A DNA stretch of 64,000 nucleotides from Quercus robur. Its lineage: Eukaryota; Streptophyta; Magnoliopsida; Fagales; Fagaceae. Of the stretch, positions 12,960-26,900 are shown in pieces (within the stretch, counting starts at the first letter, position 1; every line of letters starts with the position of its first letter). The notes under the pieces are model-generated. The model worked only from the letters and a program-made list of their open reading frames with translations, was not told where the DNA came from and made no database searches. The position numbers and the translations under genes were made by a program. The stretch is taken from positions 14,939,974 to 15,003,973 of the forward strand of contig NC_065536.1 in NCBI RefSeq assembly GCF_932294415.1, given 5' to 3'.

Positions 12960-14138
12960 CATTTATCATTATTCTCACAAATTAACTTTTTGATTAATTA
13001 TTATATTTTAAATGGTTTCGTTTTTTTTTTTTTTTTGGAAAGAAAAATGTTAGAAATTAAATAAAGTACACTTTTGGTTTATAAAGTTTGGAATTATTTT
13101 TGTTTTAACCATTTATTATGTTTGATTCCATTTTATATTGACAATATCGTTCATCTCCGTTAATAATCTAACTGATTGCTAAGTGCCATATTAATGGTCA
13201 AATTACTAAGTATTTAGCACTCAAGTCAATTATTTACATAGATAAACGACGGAGTTAATTTGAAAACAAAATCAAACATTTAAGAAAAAATTTAAATTTT
13301 ATAAAAATGTAGTGTAAAACTCAAGTTTTAATCTTCAAATTCCAACATGTCATATCATTATATTACATATTAAAGAATAGGCACAACCACACTTAATCAA
13401 TCCTAATGCCTATTTAAAAATCCAACTTAACAGTGAGTTTATTGAGATGATATTATGTGTGATAGGATGTATTAAGTTTTAAGTAAAAAAAATGATTGCG
13501 ACAATCTTTTATTGGATGGTATAAAACATGAGTTTTACACCCTATCCTTACCAAATTCGAACTTTAAAAAGAAACATTCAAAAGAAAGAGAATTGGGTTC
13601 TAATATAAAGATACACTATAAACTTTGAAACTCGCCATTGCAAACAAAATCAAATATGAATTAACTAAAATGAAAATTTTAAAATATAAAAGTTCAAAAT
13701 TGCATGACTTTGACACCCCTAGTATCACCACATTCAAAATGGAATCCAAAAATATCACACTCAAATATGAAATATGTTGACGAAACAAGATACAAAACGA
13801 AATTGCGAAATATCTTTTTGCTAACATGCATTGAAGGGAAAAGACTTGTACACATGACAAGATGAGAAACCCTTCAGGCCACTTTTATATAGTTACAAAT
13901 CTTCTTCAAGAGGAAGAAGAGTTAGTTCTGTTATATAGAATTTGCAAAGAAATGACTGTTAATGGATTTTACAAAGAGATAAGGGAGTTATTATGACTTT
14001 CATATTGGAGATTGACATAGAACCAAGTCGGTTTAAATTATACCTAATGCTTTCAAAAGTTCCAAATGAAACCTCAAAATTCAATATTGTTACAAATTAA
14101 ATCTTATAATTTCGTTAGTTTCAAATCGAAATCCAAGC
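12960..14138. other. gene-free region upstream of the DCD gene
   Basis: AT-rich sequence with no coding signal. It contains old repeat-like phrases (for example around 13060-13250) whose ends I could not define. Confidence 0.5.
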
Positions 14139-14490
14139 CAAAATGGGGATATACCCCTTTCGATGAAAAGTTCTAGCAAAATACCCTCTTTCTGAAACTA
14201 TTTAGCGATATGCCCCTGTTTTGAAACTTGATTTTCTAAAAATCGAGTTTCAAGGTAAAACTCAATTTTTAGAAAATCGAGTTATAGCCAAATTAAACTT
14301 TTTTAAAAAAAAAAAAATTTGTGGAACTCAAGTTCCACTTGAAGATTTTCAAGGAACTCAAGTTCCACACTAAAACTCAATTTTGATAAAATCGAGTTTC
14401 AAAACAGGGGCATATCCTTAAATAGTTTCAGAAATGGGGCATTTTGCTGGAACTTTTCGCCGAAAGGAGTATATCCCCATTTTGTCCTCA
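14139..14490. mobile_element. Mutator-like (MULE) MITE, 352 bp
   Basis: The arms are inverted repeats of about 95 bp: CAAAATGGGGATATAC on the left against the reverse complement of GTATATCCCCATTTTG on the right, continuing to a shared TTTTGAAAC(T/C)(T/C)GATTTT. A 10-bp direct repeat aaatccaagc flanks the element at 14129-14138 and 14491-14500. Long arms with a 9-10 bp duplication point to Mutator-like elements. The centre holds further short inverted copies of gagttcca. No transposase is encoded. Confidence 0.85.
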
Positions 14491-14500
14491 AAATCCAAGC

Positions 14501-17440
14501 AACAAAATTTTTCCTCAATTTAATTTGTGATCAACCCCATTAATCAAACTAAAAAATAATAGCTTTATATTGATATGATTTTAACTTTGCCTATGTTTGT
14601 GCCTAGTGTCATATGTTTTTGTTCACAACCGGTCACAAGTCTGAGAAAAGGTGGAGGATTGTAGTAGGTTGATGGTCAATATAAAATTTAGTCACTCTAT
14701 TATGAACGAACTCATAATAGATAATCATTAGGGTGTCCCTACTAGCAACATGTTGCATCGAACCCCAAATGCAATGAAAAGTTGGAATCAGTTAGCTAAG
14801 GTATACCCTATAAGTGATGTGCTTCATTAGCGCTTGGGTGTGGTGACAAATGGGCAGGATTTCCCACACTTTGATCAATGGATGCAGGTAAAGAAGTTAG
14901 TCCAAGAGAGAATACATGTGGCCAACTCTACCTAACTTGTTGAAGATCAATATCCGATTCAAAATTTGGGGACTAAGGCTTTGTTGTTGTTGTATATTTT
15001 AAAAATTTTAAATTTTGATTTAAACTAGTGAAATTATAAGGTTTAGTGTGAAAAAATCTTAAACTTTGTTTGAAACTTTTGAAATTATAGATTTAATTTG
15101 ATACTATACCCATAAAACATAGGGTTTAAAATATAATCCACCATTTTTTTTCTTGATTATTTTTTCCCCTCTTCTTTCTCTTTTGTAAGTAACTTAATTC
15201 TTTTCCACTTATGGCACTAGAAGAGTAACATGAGTTTGGTTTGTGCAAAAGGATTCTTCATCAAACTTATGAGTTCTTTTATGGGAGACTTCGATAAATT
15301 TATGTTTAAGAGCACAGAATAATTCTAATGGTATATTCGCACAAAGACACTATGTGTGAGACAAGATTTCGCACCAAAAGGATGGGCTTTGCTACTGCCT
15401 GACTCAATAGGACTTTTTAAGGTAAAATCAACCAATGAGGGTGAGAAAATAAGAATAAAATCAAGTGCACAAATAATCAAATAATAAATATTAGACAATA
15501 GAACTCACTTGATATTATAATAGCACAAGATCAATGTCACTAGATTAAAATAGAATACAAACTTAAATTGGTAAGATTATATTACAATTACTCCTACTTC
15601 TAAAAATTAAGTTACAAGCCTACTCCTAGATAATTCTTGCAAGGTGGTGCGCACTTGTAAGTATGAAGTTATCATTCCGTTCATTGGAAATAATCACTCT
15701 TGAGGATTACATTATTGTTGGAGAGACCTTTACTTGTAGACTTCCAAGTTCCAATTTTCACTAATACGCAATGGGTGGTGGTTACTTTTGGCCCATAACT
15801 ACCCACAAATCAAGGAGAGGTTGATTTATGTGTGGGAAATAACTATAATATGTGTATGAAATAACTATCATTTGTGTATGAAATAACTACTACTTACAAC
15901 TGTCATTTTTTGCTAATTTATTTAATATATGACATAAGTGACAACAATTATTTTGTTTAATTAATTTTAATTTTATATAAACACTTCCTAACTATATTTC
16001 TTTATCTATTTCCCATTAGGTAAATTTAAATTAAATATTGATGGTAACTTTAAAGGTAATCTTTGACCCCTCAAGTGGTTAAAAGTGTAATTCAAGACCA
16101 TTACGATAATTGATTAATGTGATTTGCTATGAATGTTGGACATACCTAATTTGTTATGATTTATGATTTGTGTGAGAGTTTTAGAATTTAAAATAGCTTA
16201 GTGGCCAAAAATTTTCTATTTTGTTTTATAAATTTCTTACCTCTAATATGTTGATTCTCCTTTGGTGTGATGTTTTGGTTCATGATTGCAGAAGGTTAAT
16301 GAAATACTATTGTATCTAAAAAATAAAAAATCATTTGTGCTAGTAAAGTAGTGGCACTTAATTGAATAATTACTATATTTATTGGCATTGTCTTAGTTTG
16401 TATATGATGTATTTTGGGATACTTGTCAACTAGCCACATTTTCGTGTTGTATAATGGCAATTATGTTTTAAACACTATCATCAAACTATATTTATTATAC
16501 ACACACTTCCTTCTTAATTTTTTTTTTAAAATTTTTTTTTAAAAAGAAGTATTTTAGCCATTAGAGATTTGCTTTTATTAATGTTGATTTAAAAAGTATT
16601 GTAGCTCAATTGGTTGGTATATTCTAAAGTTTCCAAAGGAGGTTTCTAAAGTTAAATCATCTCTTTCATTGTAACTATTGAATTATAAAAAAACAAAGAA
16701 TTAAAAAAAAAATATTAGTTATATTGTCATTAAATATAATAACATTCCTTGATCACCAGCAGATACAGTATTTTTGTGAATACTTTGGCCATCCGATACC
16801 TCATCCTTCATAGTACGTGGATCCAAAAAAAGTATTTAGTGTCAAATTATATCACGCCAGCCGTATCAAAATTTAATAATTGAAAGACATATATGCAAAA
16901 TAACCATATCAACATTCCACAGCTACTTTTCAAGGGTGTTAGTGGGTGATTTTTTTTTTTTGGGGTACATGTCTCTCATTTATTGGATTTTAATATAACT
17001 GATGTAGTATCATTTGATATCAAATACTTTCTCGAGGATCCCACTACTATGTGGAGTATAGGATCTGTCATTGTGAGAGAAATGATGCATATATTGAAAC
17101 TGTTAATATAAATGTAGAAAAGGTTAAACCCTTTTATTACCTTTAACAAAGCTTGTATTTCTTTTAAAGAAAAATATAGTTAGAAATTAAAACTAGAATT
17201 TAAAAACTAAATTAGTGTGTGTGGCATCAAATCAAGTTATTCTTGGTGTAAACTCTTTGTTAATATTGCATCATTCAATAATTTAATGTACAATTTAGGA
17301 TAGATTAAGTGGTTTCAGTTTTTTACTTACCCATGAGAGAAAATCAATTTAAAAGTTTTGCAAAACTAAGTTTTAGAGGATTTTCTTTAACGGGTTTGTC
17401 CTTTTTCTCAAAATGATACAAACTAAATTTGTTGTCAAAC
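14501..17440. other. gene-free repeat-rich region
   Basis: No supported gene. A fragment at 16595-16710 begins tagctcaattggttgg, like the A box of a tRNA-derived SINE, and ends in an A-rich tail. It is too eroded to classify firmly. The right part adjoins the Copia fossil. Confidence 0.45.
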
Positions 17441-19690
17441 TTTCACCTAAGTCAAGAAATTATAATAGTTCCACTTGTTCTATTTGGAAGGGAATTTGTC
17501 AAACTTTCAACTAAATTTGTTCTCTCTTTCCACCATGACATAAAATTTCTTGAAGTGCTCAAATACTTGGTCTTTTGTTTTCAAAACATAAACCCACATC
17601 TTTTGTGAAGTATCATCAATAAATATAACAAAATATTTATTGTTACCTAAAGTCTCAACATCAAGGGGACCACATATATCAAAGTAAACAAGATCTAATA
17701 CATTGAGTTTTCTAGTAGAGACTATATGAAATGGAATTAAATATTGTTTGCCAAGTAAACAAAAATGACAAGGATTTAGTGATATACCTTTGGCAAAGGC
17801 AACAAGTCCAGGGACTTCTTTATCAAAATCTGCTACCATTTTTCACTCATGTGAGCCAACCGCCTATGCCACAAGTTAGGCAAAGAATCTTCCTGAGCTA
17901 CACTAATAACATTATTGCACAAATTTAATTGTGTCTTGTAAAATGTACATCAAAATTTTCCTCTAACAAACACCAATGACCCGTTGGTAAGTCTCCATTT
18001 TCCATCACGAAAATAATTTTCATAACCTTCTTTATCAAGACCATGAGTGGAAATCAAATTAAAGTATATATCTAGAACATGTCTCTCATCCTTAAAAGTC
18101 AGGGTGTATCTAGTGTTAGCCCTAACACATATATCACCAATTCCCATAATATCGGCATAATTATCATTGCACATCTTCACTCTCCCAAAGTTTCTTGCTT
18201 CGTATGAAGTAAAGAATTCATTTCTTGGAGTAACATGACAGGAAGCTATCGAATCAATCACCAATTCACCATACGAATCTGAAATAGTACAATGATCATC
18301 CTGTCCTTTGGAAAGGACCACATCTTACAACACTGTGATAGCAGTGATGTTCTCATCATTCCCTTTTTTTTTTCTTTTTTTTTTTCAGATTTTTCTCTTT
18401 CTATTTGTTTTTCCAAGCCCTACATTAATTTCTTTTTATGTGACCTTCTTTATCATAGTAGAAACACTTAAATTTTCCTTTCAATTCTAACCGACTTCTG
18501 GATTTACCGCACCCCTCTAGAATTTCTACTCTTACTTCTCCCTCTATTATGACAAGAGCTTGTGCATTATCTTTGCCCATATCGTTTCTTCTAGTTTTTT
18601 TCATTAAGCAAACTATTTTTAACTATGGCAAGTTGTAGCTCAACATTAAGCAAAGTCTCTCAGTTGTTAAGTAAGGAACTCAAAAGTAATAAAGCTTGTA
18701 ATTCATCATCTATTATCAGCTTCATTGTGACTTACCTTCCTTAAGCTTCAAACACAAACTTTCTAGCAACAAAATCTTTCTTTTGAGTTGTCTTTCTTTC
18801 ATAGAGACTCTTAAATTTTTCCCAAAAAGCCTTTGTATTTTTGTTTCCTAAGACAAATGGTGAAAAACACTAACATCAATGAACTGTCTAATACACTCAA
18901 TGGTTTGTCTATTTAACTTCTTTCAGTCTCTATTAGACATATCACTAGGCATTGCACTATCACTCTCAATAGGGTCATGCAAATCCTTACAATAAAGGAC
19001 ATCCTCCATCATCGGCTTTCAAATTGAATAATTTGATGCTGAGAGTTTAATCATAGTATTCATAGTCATATTCTCCATTTAATCCAACACAAAACAGTCA
19101 TACCCAAGCAACCAATAGCTTTGATACCAAAAAACCTAAATCCCCTCAATGTCTATGTGTGGATTAAAATAATTTACTACCAAACAATAGCAATATCTAC
19201 AGAAAAAAATTTTTTAGTAAGCATAACAAAAACACTACCACACAAGAATACCAAGTCTTACATGAAAAACATTCTAGTGTAGAGGGAAAAATCACAATAC
19301 ATCTCCGAAAAATACCCACTATGAAAATAAAAATTATAACTCTCAAGTTTATGCCAAACTTGAGTTCACAATAAATTGGCGATACACAACAAATAAATCT
19401 CTAGGAGTAAAATACAATCTCACTATAAAACCTTGTAGTAAGATTTTTCTTTGAACACTCCAACATTTTGTGGTTATAGCACTCAAAAATCCTCCAAGAG
19501 AACTCCACCAATATATCTTCCTTGTTTGTAGCTTGAGCAAAGAAAAATGTTACATTTTTCTTTTTCACTCACTCACTCTCACCATGTATCTCTCTCAAGC
19601 TCTCTAACTTTCTTTGTGTTTCTCTCCTCAATTTTTTTGGAACTGAACTCACTGAAGCATTCTCACACAAATAGCCAAATGACCTTACTT
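17440..19690 (-). mobile_element. broken Ty1/Copia retrotransposon
   Basis: On the minus strand, from high to low coordinates: a terminal-repeat-like region (about 19130-19690), a tRNA-Met-type primer-binding site at 19118-19129, a gag-like region with a zinc-knuckle-like segment near 18450, a protease/GAG-pre-integrase region (17950-18321) and the start of a Copia integrase core (17507-17839, including NKYFVIFIDD). Order and sequence fit Ty1/Copia. No reverse transcriptase or second terminal repeat is present, so it is 3'-truncated and broken in several places. An old fossil. Confidence 0.8.
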
Positions 19691-19766
19691 TGCTTTACTT
19701 TGCTTTAGCGTGTTTCACAAACCTAATGTCAAGTCCCATTAAGTTAAGGCTGACATTGGAGACTTA

Positions 19767-19893
19767 TGGTCCGTTTGGATTAAGCAGGAGGGAGGGAGAG
19801 TATAGTAAAGTAAATAAGAATTTACTTAAAATTAGTCTATTTTCAGTCTATTTTAATCTACTCCTCTCTCTCTCCCTCAATCCAAACAAGCCC
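19767..19893. mobile_element. PIF/Harbinger-type MITE, 127 bp
   Basis: Left end TGGTCCGTTTGGATT and right end AATCCAAACAAGCCC are inverted repeats that continue into a GGAGGGAGGGAGAGTA / TACTCCTCTCTC block. TTA flanks both sides (19764-19766, 19894-19896). The short size, G-rich ends and TTA target fit a Stowaway/Tourist-class element, most likely PIF/Harbinger. Confidence 0.6.
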
Positions 19894-19896
19894 TTA

Positions 19897-21490
19897 ATGG
19901 ACAAGCTCATTAGACGAGCTTTGACAAATGTATGTGTGTGTGTTGGTAAACAAGGGTCACGTGCACCCAACACTATTGTCATCATCAAGGAAATCCTTTA
20001 CGCGGCAATGAACCTGTAAATGTGCAGCATTAAAAAAACTTTCTTGCATCATAAGTAAATATTTTGTGGAAAAAAATTCAATTGATGCCAATTTGAGTAA
20101 CTTAGCATTTTCCAAAGCCCGAATGCATCAATATTTTAGCAGGTGAAGGGAAAGCAAGTAATGTAACCTTAGAAACCACAAGGAGACCTAAAAGAATGCA
20201 TCACACTATCATTAATCAAACCCTTCTGTCATTCAATAACATTGATAAGACTATGTATGAAGTAATGAAGGCCTCATATGATTTTTTCTCATTAAAGACT
20301 CCACATGTTGCAACTATATATGTAGATCATTTATTGATGTAGTGTCTGATACACATTTTATTCCTTTCTAAAGTTTGCTTGATGGTGGACTTTGAGGCCA
20401 TGGCTTTATATTTCCAACCCTTGGGAAAAGAAGAAATCAAATCAATCATCACCAAGTTGCTAAGGGCGGCCACAGACATAACCAAATTAATTAATATATC
20501 AGTTCATAATGCATGGAAATTTTTTTAACTAATTTAATTAAACTTCACGTCATGACTATAGTTCTGCAAAAGTTTGAATATCATAGTTCCTGAACTTCAT
20601 TACACTAAATAACTCATGCTGATGCATCAAAGTGCTCCGGACGTTTTAAATTTTTTTTTTTTTTTAATTCCACACCAATCAATATACAGAGGCTATATAC
20701 ACAAGTTCTCCAAACAATTTTGGTCATGGTTCTTTTGTGAAACTAAACTAGCAAATTTTCTAAGCAACTTTTATCACTAGTTTCATTTCATTCCATGACT
20801 TGCCATCCAACCTACCCTATTCTTACAAGATACTAGAGAAGAAAAAAAACACAAATACCAAAGAGATGTGCACATAACCCAGAAAATTTGTATTTGTCTT
20901 ACACAAATAATATTTTTGGATACACAATATTGGAAAAGGTATGAGGAAATGTAAGTAACACAAATTTTGTCAATAGTTTTATACAATGAGAAAATGAGGA
21001 AGATTCTATGTCAAGCATTGTCAAATAACTAGCGAAATAGTATTCTAACTTACTAGCTTCATCGCATACGCAAAGTGCGTGCAATGAAACTTTTTTTTTT
21101 TTTTTTTGGTCTAATGTCATAATTTTCCTTTAAAAAAAAAAATTGGATAAGTTTATTTGGAAGGCATGGATTAGTAGGAGAGAATCCAATTTTGTAAGTA
21201 TTTTAAGTAGAGTTGAAAAAATATTTTTACCGGATTGTTCCAAGTTTTTTTCCTTTTAAACATAAGATTTAGAGGTATTTTTGAACTAGATAAAAGTTAA
21301 ATCAAAAAGAGGAATCATCTTATAAATACTATAGATAACAAAAAAATAATAATAACATTTTCGAATTTATGGAATTAAATTAATAGCCACTGTGCCAGAG
21401 GGACTGACCATGGTAGAAATGATCTGCGGGGCATTGCGTTTGGAGGCGTCAGTTGTTTTATAATAATATAAAGTATGTTTAGACATGTAA
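19897..21490. other. gene-free region
   Basis: AT-rich, with short reading frames lacking homology or codon structure. I see no promoter or RNA gene before the tRNA at 21491. Confidence 0.5.
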
Positions 21491-21562
21491 GGGCATTTGG
21501 TCTAGTGGTATGATTCTCGCTTAGGGTGCGAGAGGTCCCGAGTTCAATTCTCGGAATGCCCC
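21491..21562 (+). tRNA. tRNA-Pro (AGG)
   Basis: A complete 72-nt cloverleaf. The acceptor stem GGGCATT pairs with AATGCCC, discriminator C. The D-arm contains TGGTCTAGTGGTA (A box), the anticodon loop TTAGGGT gives anticodon AGG, and the T-arm contains GGTCCCGAGTTCAATTCTC (B box). No intron. A T-run starts about 17 bp after the gene (from 21580) and can serve as RNA polymerase III terminator. It reads CCU codons, and CCC after A34 to inosine editing. Confidence 0.97.
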
Positions 21563-21578
21563 CTATCAATGAACCTTG

Positions 21579-21589
21579 TTTTTTTTTTT
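21579..21589 (+). terminator. Pol III terminator of tRNA-Pro(AGG)
   Basis: A run of ten or so T residues shortly downstream of the tRNA, as RNA polymerase III requires. Confidence 0.7.
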
Positions 21590-21817
21590 ATCGATTTCCT
21601 TTTGGGCCTTACTTTAATTGTACACATTATTAACTTTATTACTTTCCTAAGATGTTTTTTACGTTCCTTTTTGGGCCTCCAAGTAAATTGTTGTTGTGGG
21701 CAGTGGTAACATATTATTATCTGGGATCTGGGCCATAAAACCCATCTGATCAGAGTCCATATGGTGATTATAGTGGGCCTGTCTGGGCTTCGTGACACAA
21801 TTTTATATTTTTAGGAA

Positions 21818-21831
21818 AAAAAAAAAAAACT
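21818..21831 (-). terminator. Pol III terminator of tRNA-Pro(TGG)
   Basis: On the minus strand a long T-run follows the second tRNA by about 20 bp (a TTTTT run a few bases nearer may also act). Confidence 0.65.
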
Positions 21832-21848
21832 CTTAAAAATGGTCAGAA

Positions 21849-21920
21849 GGGGCATTCCGAGAATCGAACTCGGGACCTCTCGCACCCAAAGCGAGAATCA
21901 TACCACTAGACCAAATGCCC
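21849..21920 (-). tRNA. tRNA-Pro (TGG)
   Basis: A 72-nt cloverleaf on the opposite strand to the AGG gene, with the same acceptor stem and D-arm. The anticodon loop TTTGGGT gives anticodon TGG, and the T-loop reads TTCGATTC instead of TTCAATTC. It reads CCA, and CCG by wobble. The two genes converge, with 286 bp between their 3' ends. They differ at only two positions that I can see, so they are probably local duplicates or gene-converted partners. Confidence 0.97.
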
Positions 21921-23560
21921 TTGACGATACTGATTGCTTTTTGTATTCTTTCTTGTTCTTAAAACTATTCTTAACACCCAAATCATTTTACCCAAAAACC
22001 AAGGGTGGGAATATTTGATTACTTAATGGTTCTTTAAATTACTAATGGATTCTACTTTTGTTAATTTTGAATAGAATAAAATAATACCAAAACTTGGAAG
22101 AATAAAATGAGAACAGTACACATATAGGCTATATTATAACACATATTTTCCCTTCTTGCAACTCATGACCATACTATGCCCTTACAAATTTAATAAGAAC
22201 CACACACAGACTATGCTGATCATTAAACAAGGACTAAAATAGAGAATAAAAAATAACTTAAACTAAATAAAAATAACTTAAACTAAATAAAAATGAAATT
22301 ATCAGCTTTCTTATGCAGCTTCCAAAAAAATCTTTGTAGAAGCTGACAACAAATCCAAGATTGGAAGGATAATTATAGGAAAAAAAAAATTAATCATTTC
22401 AAGCAGTACTCAATTTGAGAGGGGCATAGAAGAATTCTTTACTTACAAAAAATTCTTTATGGAAAAAAGAATCTTATCAAATCAATTATTTAAAAAAAAA
22501 TAAAAGCACAAAACCCACATAATAATGAATACCATCCAAACACACAAAATCTCATTTTAAAAAAATACAGTATTCAAAAGTATAGCATAGATCGACCAAA
22601 TATATAAAATTAGAGGAAAATGAATACCAGAAAATAGAAGAATTTGACCTCGTGTTCCCTGAGCAAAGGTTGATAAACCCAAACAAGAAGACTGGCACAG
22701 TTAAAGGCTATGGCATTGAGCAACGAAAATTTCCGAATTAAGAGAGAGAGAGAGAGTGTGTGTTTCTGATAAAACAACAAAATCATTCCTACCCTTCTCT
22801 ACTAATCTTCAGTGGTTGACGAGAGTTAATCACCTCACCAGGGCAGCTGGGCCCTAGAAGATGTGAAAGCATCAGCTCTCTTTGTGTCTCATTCTCCTTA
22901 TGTAAAGTATACGCACATACTAAAGCACACCCTTGCTTGTAAGGCATAATAACAATGGCCAGGATTTACGTTTCCAAGAGTTTCATATATATATATATAT
23001 ATATATATATTTATTTATTTATATACACACTTAAATTAGGTTAGAATAAAATTTCTATCTTGTATCAAAAAAATAAATAAACACATATTTAGCCAACAAT
23101 TCAAAGATGAGATAAGCTCACCACAACTAATCCCAAAAATTAGGAACTAACACTAATCTGAATACACAATGCAACGTTTCAAAGATATAAGCTCACCACA
23201 ACTAATCCTAAAAATTAGGAACTAACTAGTATTTGAAAACAATGCAAATCTGAAATTTTATTTATCCTAATCCTGCCGCAACTGTTTCAGCTGCATAATC
23301 ATTTTGAACTGCAAAGCTTTGAGCTTGGCTTATAAATTCAAGGACATAGCAGTCCTCAAGAAAAATGGGGCAACATTGCACTAAATGTACTGTATAGTTT
23401 GTTTGTTTTTTATTTTATTTTTTTGGGTTTAAGCCAGATTCAACTTCCTCAAACACACAATAAGCAGAAGCAAATCTCTATCTTGATACTTGTTAAACAG
23501 TAAAAAGGAAAACACTAACAAACCAATTTTCAGTTAACATAATTTGTTTCCGAAGTTCCT
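21921..23560. other. gene-free region
   Basis: No coding signal. It contains an (AT)n microsatellite at 22986-23010, a GA run at 22742-22757 and a short direct repeat (two copies of a phrase reading ataagctcaccacaactaatcc near 23110-23220). The right edge approaches the 3' UTR of the J-domain gene. Confidence 0.5.
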
Positions 23561-23958
23561 CTAGTAACAGGCACATTCAATACTGCATCGTCCCAAATAT
23601 CCAGAATTTACAGTTGGGAGTTACATCTTGGCAAATTCAGCTAATAGTCCAGTCAGCCTTACTTCACCCAAAAGGTCAAGCTACAATGCACGGCCAAAAA
23701 AAATTTGAGGAAAAGGAAAAGCCAAAAAGGTATCTCAGAAAGACCAACAAAACCACCTCCTGTGTGACAAATCTGGACTCCGAAGAAAAGGATAGCTTCT
23801 GAACCCTTTCATGGTTTCAGACATAAAAATTGAAGAATCAAACTAAAGCTTCTCTAAACTTCATTTCATTTGTCACTGAGATCATTGTGACACAAAGCTT
23901 CTTCTGGTTATAATAAATTTAGGAATCTAGGATGGATACAATGTACCACATTGCTGAT

Positions 23959-26900
23959 TCAGTCTAAACAAATTACAAGACCAGGAACTGCTTTGGGATC
24001 AAGCTCCCAACAGCCTCTCAGGAGAATATCTTTTTCCCCCGAGTGCTGGAAAGCAGGAATCTGATGAGAGAATCTGGCAATCTCATCCCGCGGTATAACA
24101 ATGACACCAGATTTTGACCTCTGGATTCTTGGAGACCTGTAAACAGATGTAAACCCACTAAGAGGTGACAAAACCACAACTTCTGTGCTGTTGTCATTGA
24201 CTTCTAGTACTTCCACTATGTCACATTCTCCCTTCCAAATGTCAGAACTTGTCACCTCTAAGTTCAGGTTCTTGTATAACGCCCAAACCTCACCTCTTCT
24301 AGGGTAAATTTTGTATCTATACTTACCAACACGTTCAACTGTTAAACGATGAGAAAACTCTATGCGGGTAAGGACCTTAGTCCTACCATTTTTTACCTCA
24401 AACATGCCACAACAAACTGACTGATTAGTGTCTTTTGGCGGTGAGCAGGGTTTAAGCAATGCCACATGCAATCTAAAGTTAGGTGTGGATTCAATCTTCT
24501 TAACTTGAGCATAGTTCTTAGGCATCCCATCCTTATCAACATATATAGCCCATATCTGATCAAGCTGAAACTTCTCTTCTGATTTTTCTCCATAAAAGTC
24601 ATAGCACTCACCGGGGCTTTTTGTCAAACTACTGGAAGAATGGTCCTTCACAGGCAACTGCATTTTCTCATCAGACTGACAAGAAGCACCACCTTTGGAC
24701 TTAGTGAAGCTGCCACAGTTTTCGCCTATGTTGGCATCTGAATGCTTAACAGTTCCCTCATTCGTAGAGAGTCCATTTATCAGACCATTTTTCTTGCTTA
24801 AGTCCCTTGGCGATCTTCTAGGATTTAAGGACACTTGTTCAATATCTTTCTTCTTCTCATGCTTCTTTGGGGTGTTGATCTTCTTATCAGCCTGATGTGA
24901 AGTAGCAGTTCCTTTGGGCTGAGTGAGGTCACAATTTTCTTTACTATCATCCTCTTTGGTTTTACATTTGCTTGCATCTACTTGAACATTATTTGTATGT
25001 GTTCCATTTGATTGTCTTGGAAATCTTTCATGCATTGTGGTCTCTCTCCCTTGGTCATCCCCTTCATGCTTCATCGATGTGTCAGAACCCATAACATGTT
25101 CCATTTTATTTTCTGAGGATTTACAACACAAATTACTGACTTCAGCATCCATGCGTCCATTTTCCATCTTCACAACATTGGGATCATCATACAAATTGAA
25201 ATCAGTGGGCAGAGCAGCAGGATCGAGTTCAAAACATCCTTTGGGAACACCTTCTTTTTCCCCACCAGTCATTCTGAATGATGGAATTCGATGTGAAAAT
25301 CTATACAGCTCCTTAGGTGGTACTTGAAAAGAGGTAATTCCATGCTGCTTAGTTTGCTGGAAAAGGCTAACAAACCCCTTCACTTTGCCCAAATATGCCA
25401 CGTAAATGCCAAAACCATCAACAAAGTCTGAAAGGACTTCCACAAATTCAAATTTGAATGGCGTATTCTTTTCTGGGTCAGAACTCCATCTAATATCCCA
25501 ATTTTTGAAAAGAGCCCAAGTTTCTCCCTTTCTAGGATATATCAAGTATGAACCTCTACAACTGCCTTTTATGCAATGCATCTGATGAGAGAACATAAGA
25601 CGCTCAACGGCTTCTTCAGTGTTACCAAGTTTGAACTTACCACAAGCAACAGGCAATTCTCCATCACACCAATCAATCTCATCTTGGTCATCTGGATTGG
25701 CCTCCAACCAAGTGATCTGCAGCTTAAAACCAGGGGAGAACACTTTCTTGACACGGGCATAAAATCTTGGCATACCATCTAATGTATCATATATAGCCCA
25801 CATTTGATTAACAGCAAAGCAGTTTTCTTCCTTACCCTTCTCAAAATCACTAAACTCTTGATCAGGAACTTGAATAGCAACATCATCTGATGCAACATTA
25901 GAATTCAATCCAGATCTATCATCAACTTCAGACTTTCTGTCATCCTGATCTGGCATACCCTCTTCCTCTGTCTTTACATCACATTCTCCCATTTTGCACT
26001 TTTTGTTTGGCAAACTCTCTTCAGTGGCACTTGCTTTTTGCTTCACACTTTTCCTGGATGATTTGCAATTCTGCTTTGGAGGACTCACAAAATCATCATC
26101 ATCATCATTTAGATTCTTCTGGTGAGAAATATTTTCCTTTTGCCTTTGCCTTGAAGATCTCCTATGGTTCCCAGAATTCTGTCCAGAAGGATTACCACCA
26201 TTTTGGTGAATACCCACATCTTTTTCATTGTCGTCACTACCTCCAGTCTCATTACTTTCACTGGATTCCACAGCTGACTTCCTCCCTCTCTTCCTGCTCA
26301 CATTTTTCGATGATCCTGGTTTCTGAGCCTTTGCTGTGTTAGACTTGGTCATCTCAACACCTTTCTTCCCCACATGCCCATCTGCTTTCACTTCTGCTTT
26401 AGAACCCCCACGAACCTCAGCAGTGTTTCCTGCCTTTGACTTTGGATCTAACCCAGCAGATCTATCCGGAAATCTCACATTGGAAACATTTCCACCATTG
26501 CATTTTAAGGTTACTTTTGAGGGCCCCTGATTTGAAGCTACTTTTTGATTGGGAAACTGACCCCAGGGAGTTCTTACTGGAACATATTGAGTACCCACAT
26601 CCTGGGCAATGAAGGCTTTGGAGCAAGTCTGACATCGCAAGAGTTTATTCTCAGAACCTTTGTAGTATTGAAACCTAGTACTGCAGTGGGGGCAACATGT
26701 CCAGAATGTCTGGAATAGGGGTGCCTGGTGAATAGGATTCAAATTAGTGTAAGGCGGATGAGGAGGTTTATGGAGATTATTGTCAGCCCATGACTGTCTG
26801 TTGACAAACAAATTGCTATTTGACTGATGGGGTGGTGGCCTTGATTCGGCAGTCCTCGCTGAAGATGCATAATTCTTATCAAATGAAGTACGCTTTGCCT

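Noticed and set aside
16595-16710. tRNA-derived SINE
   Set aside because: An A-box-like start is present but the B box is not convincing; mentioned only in the region note.
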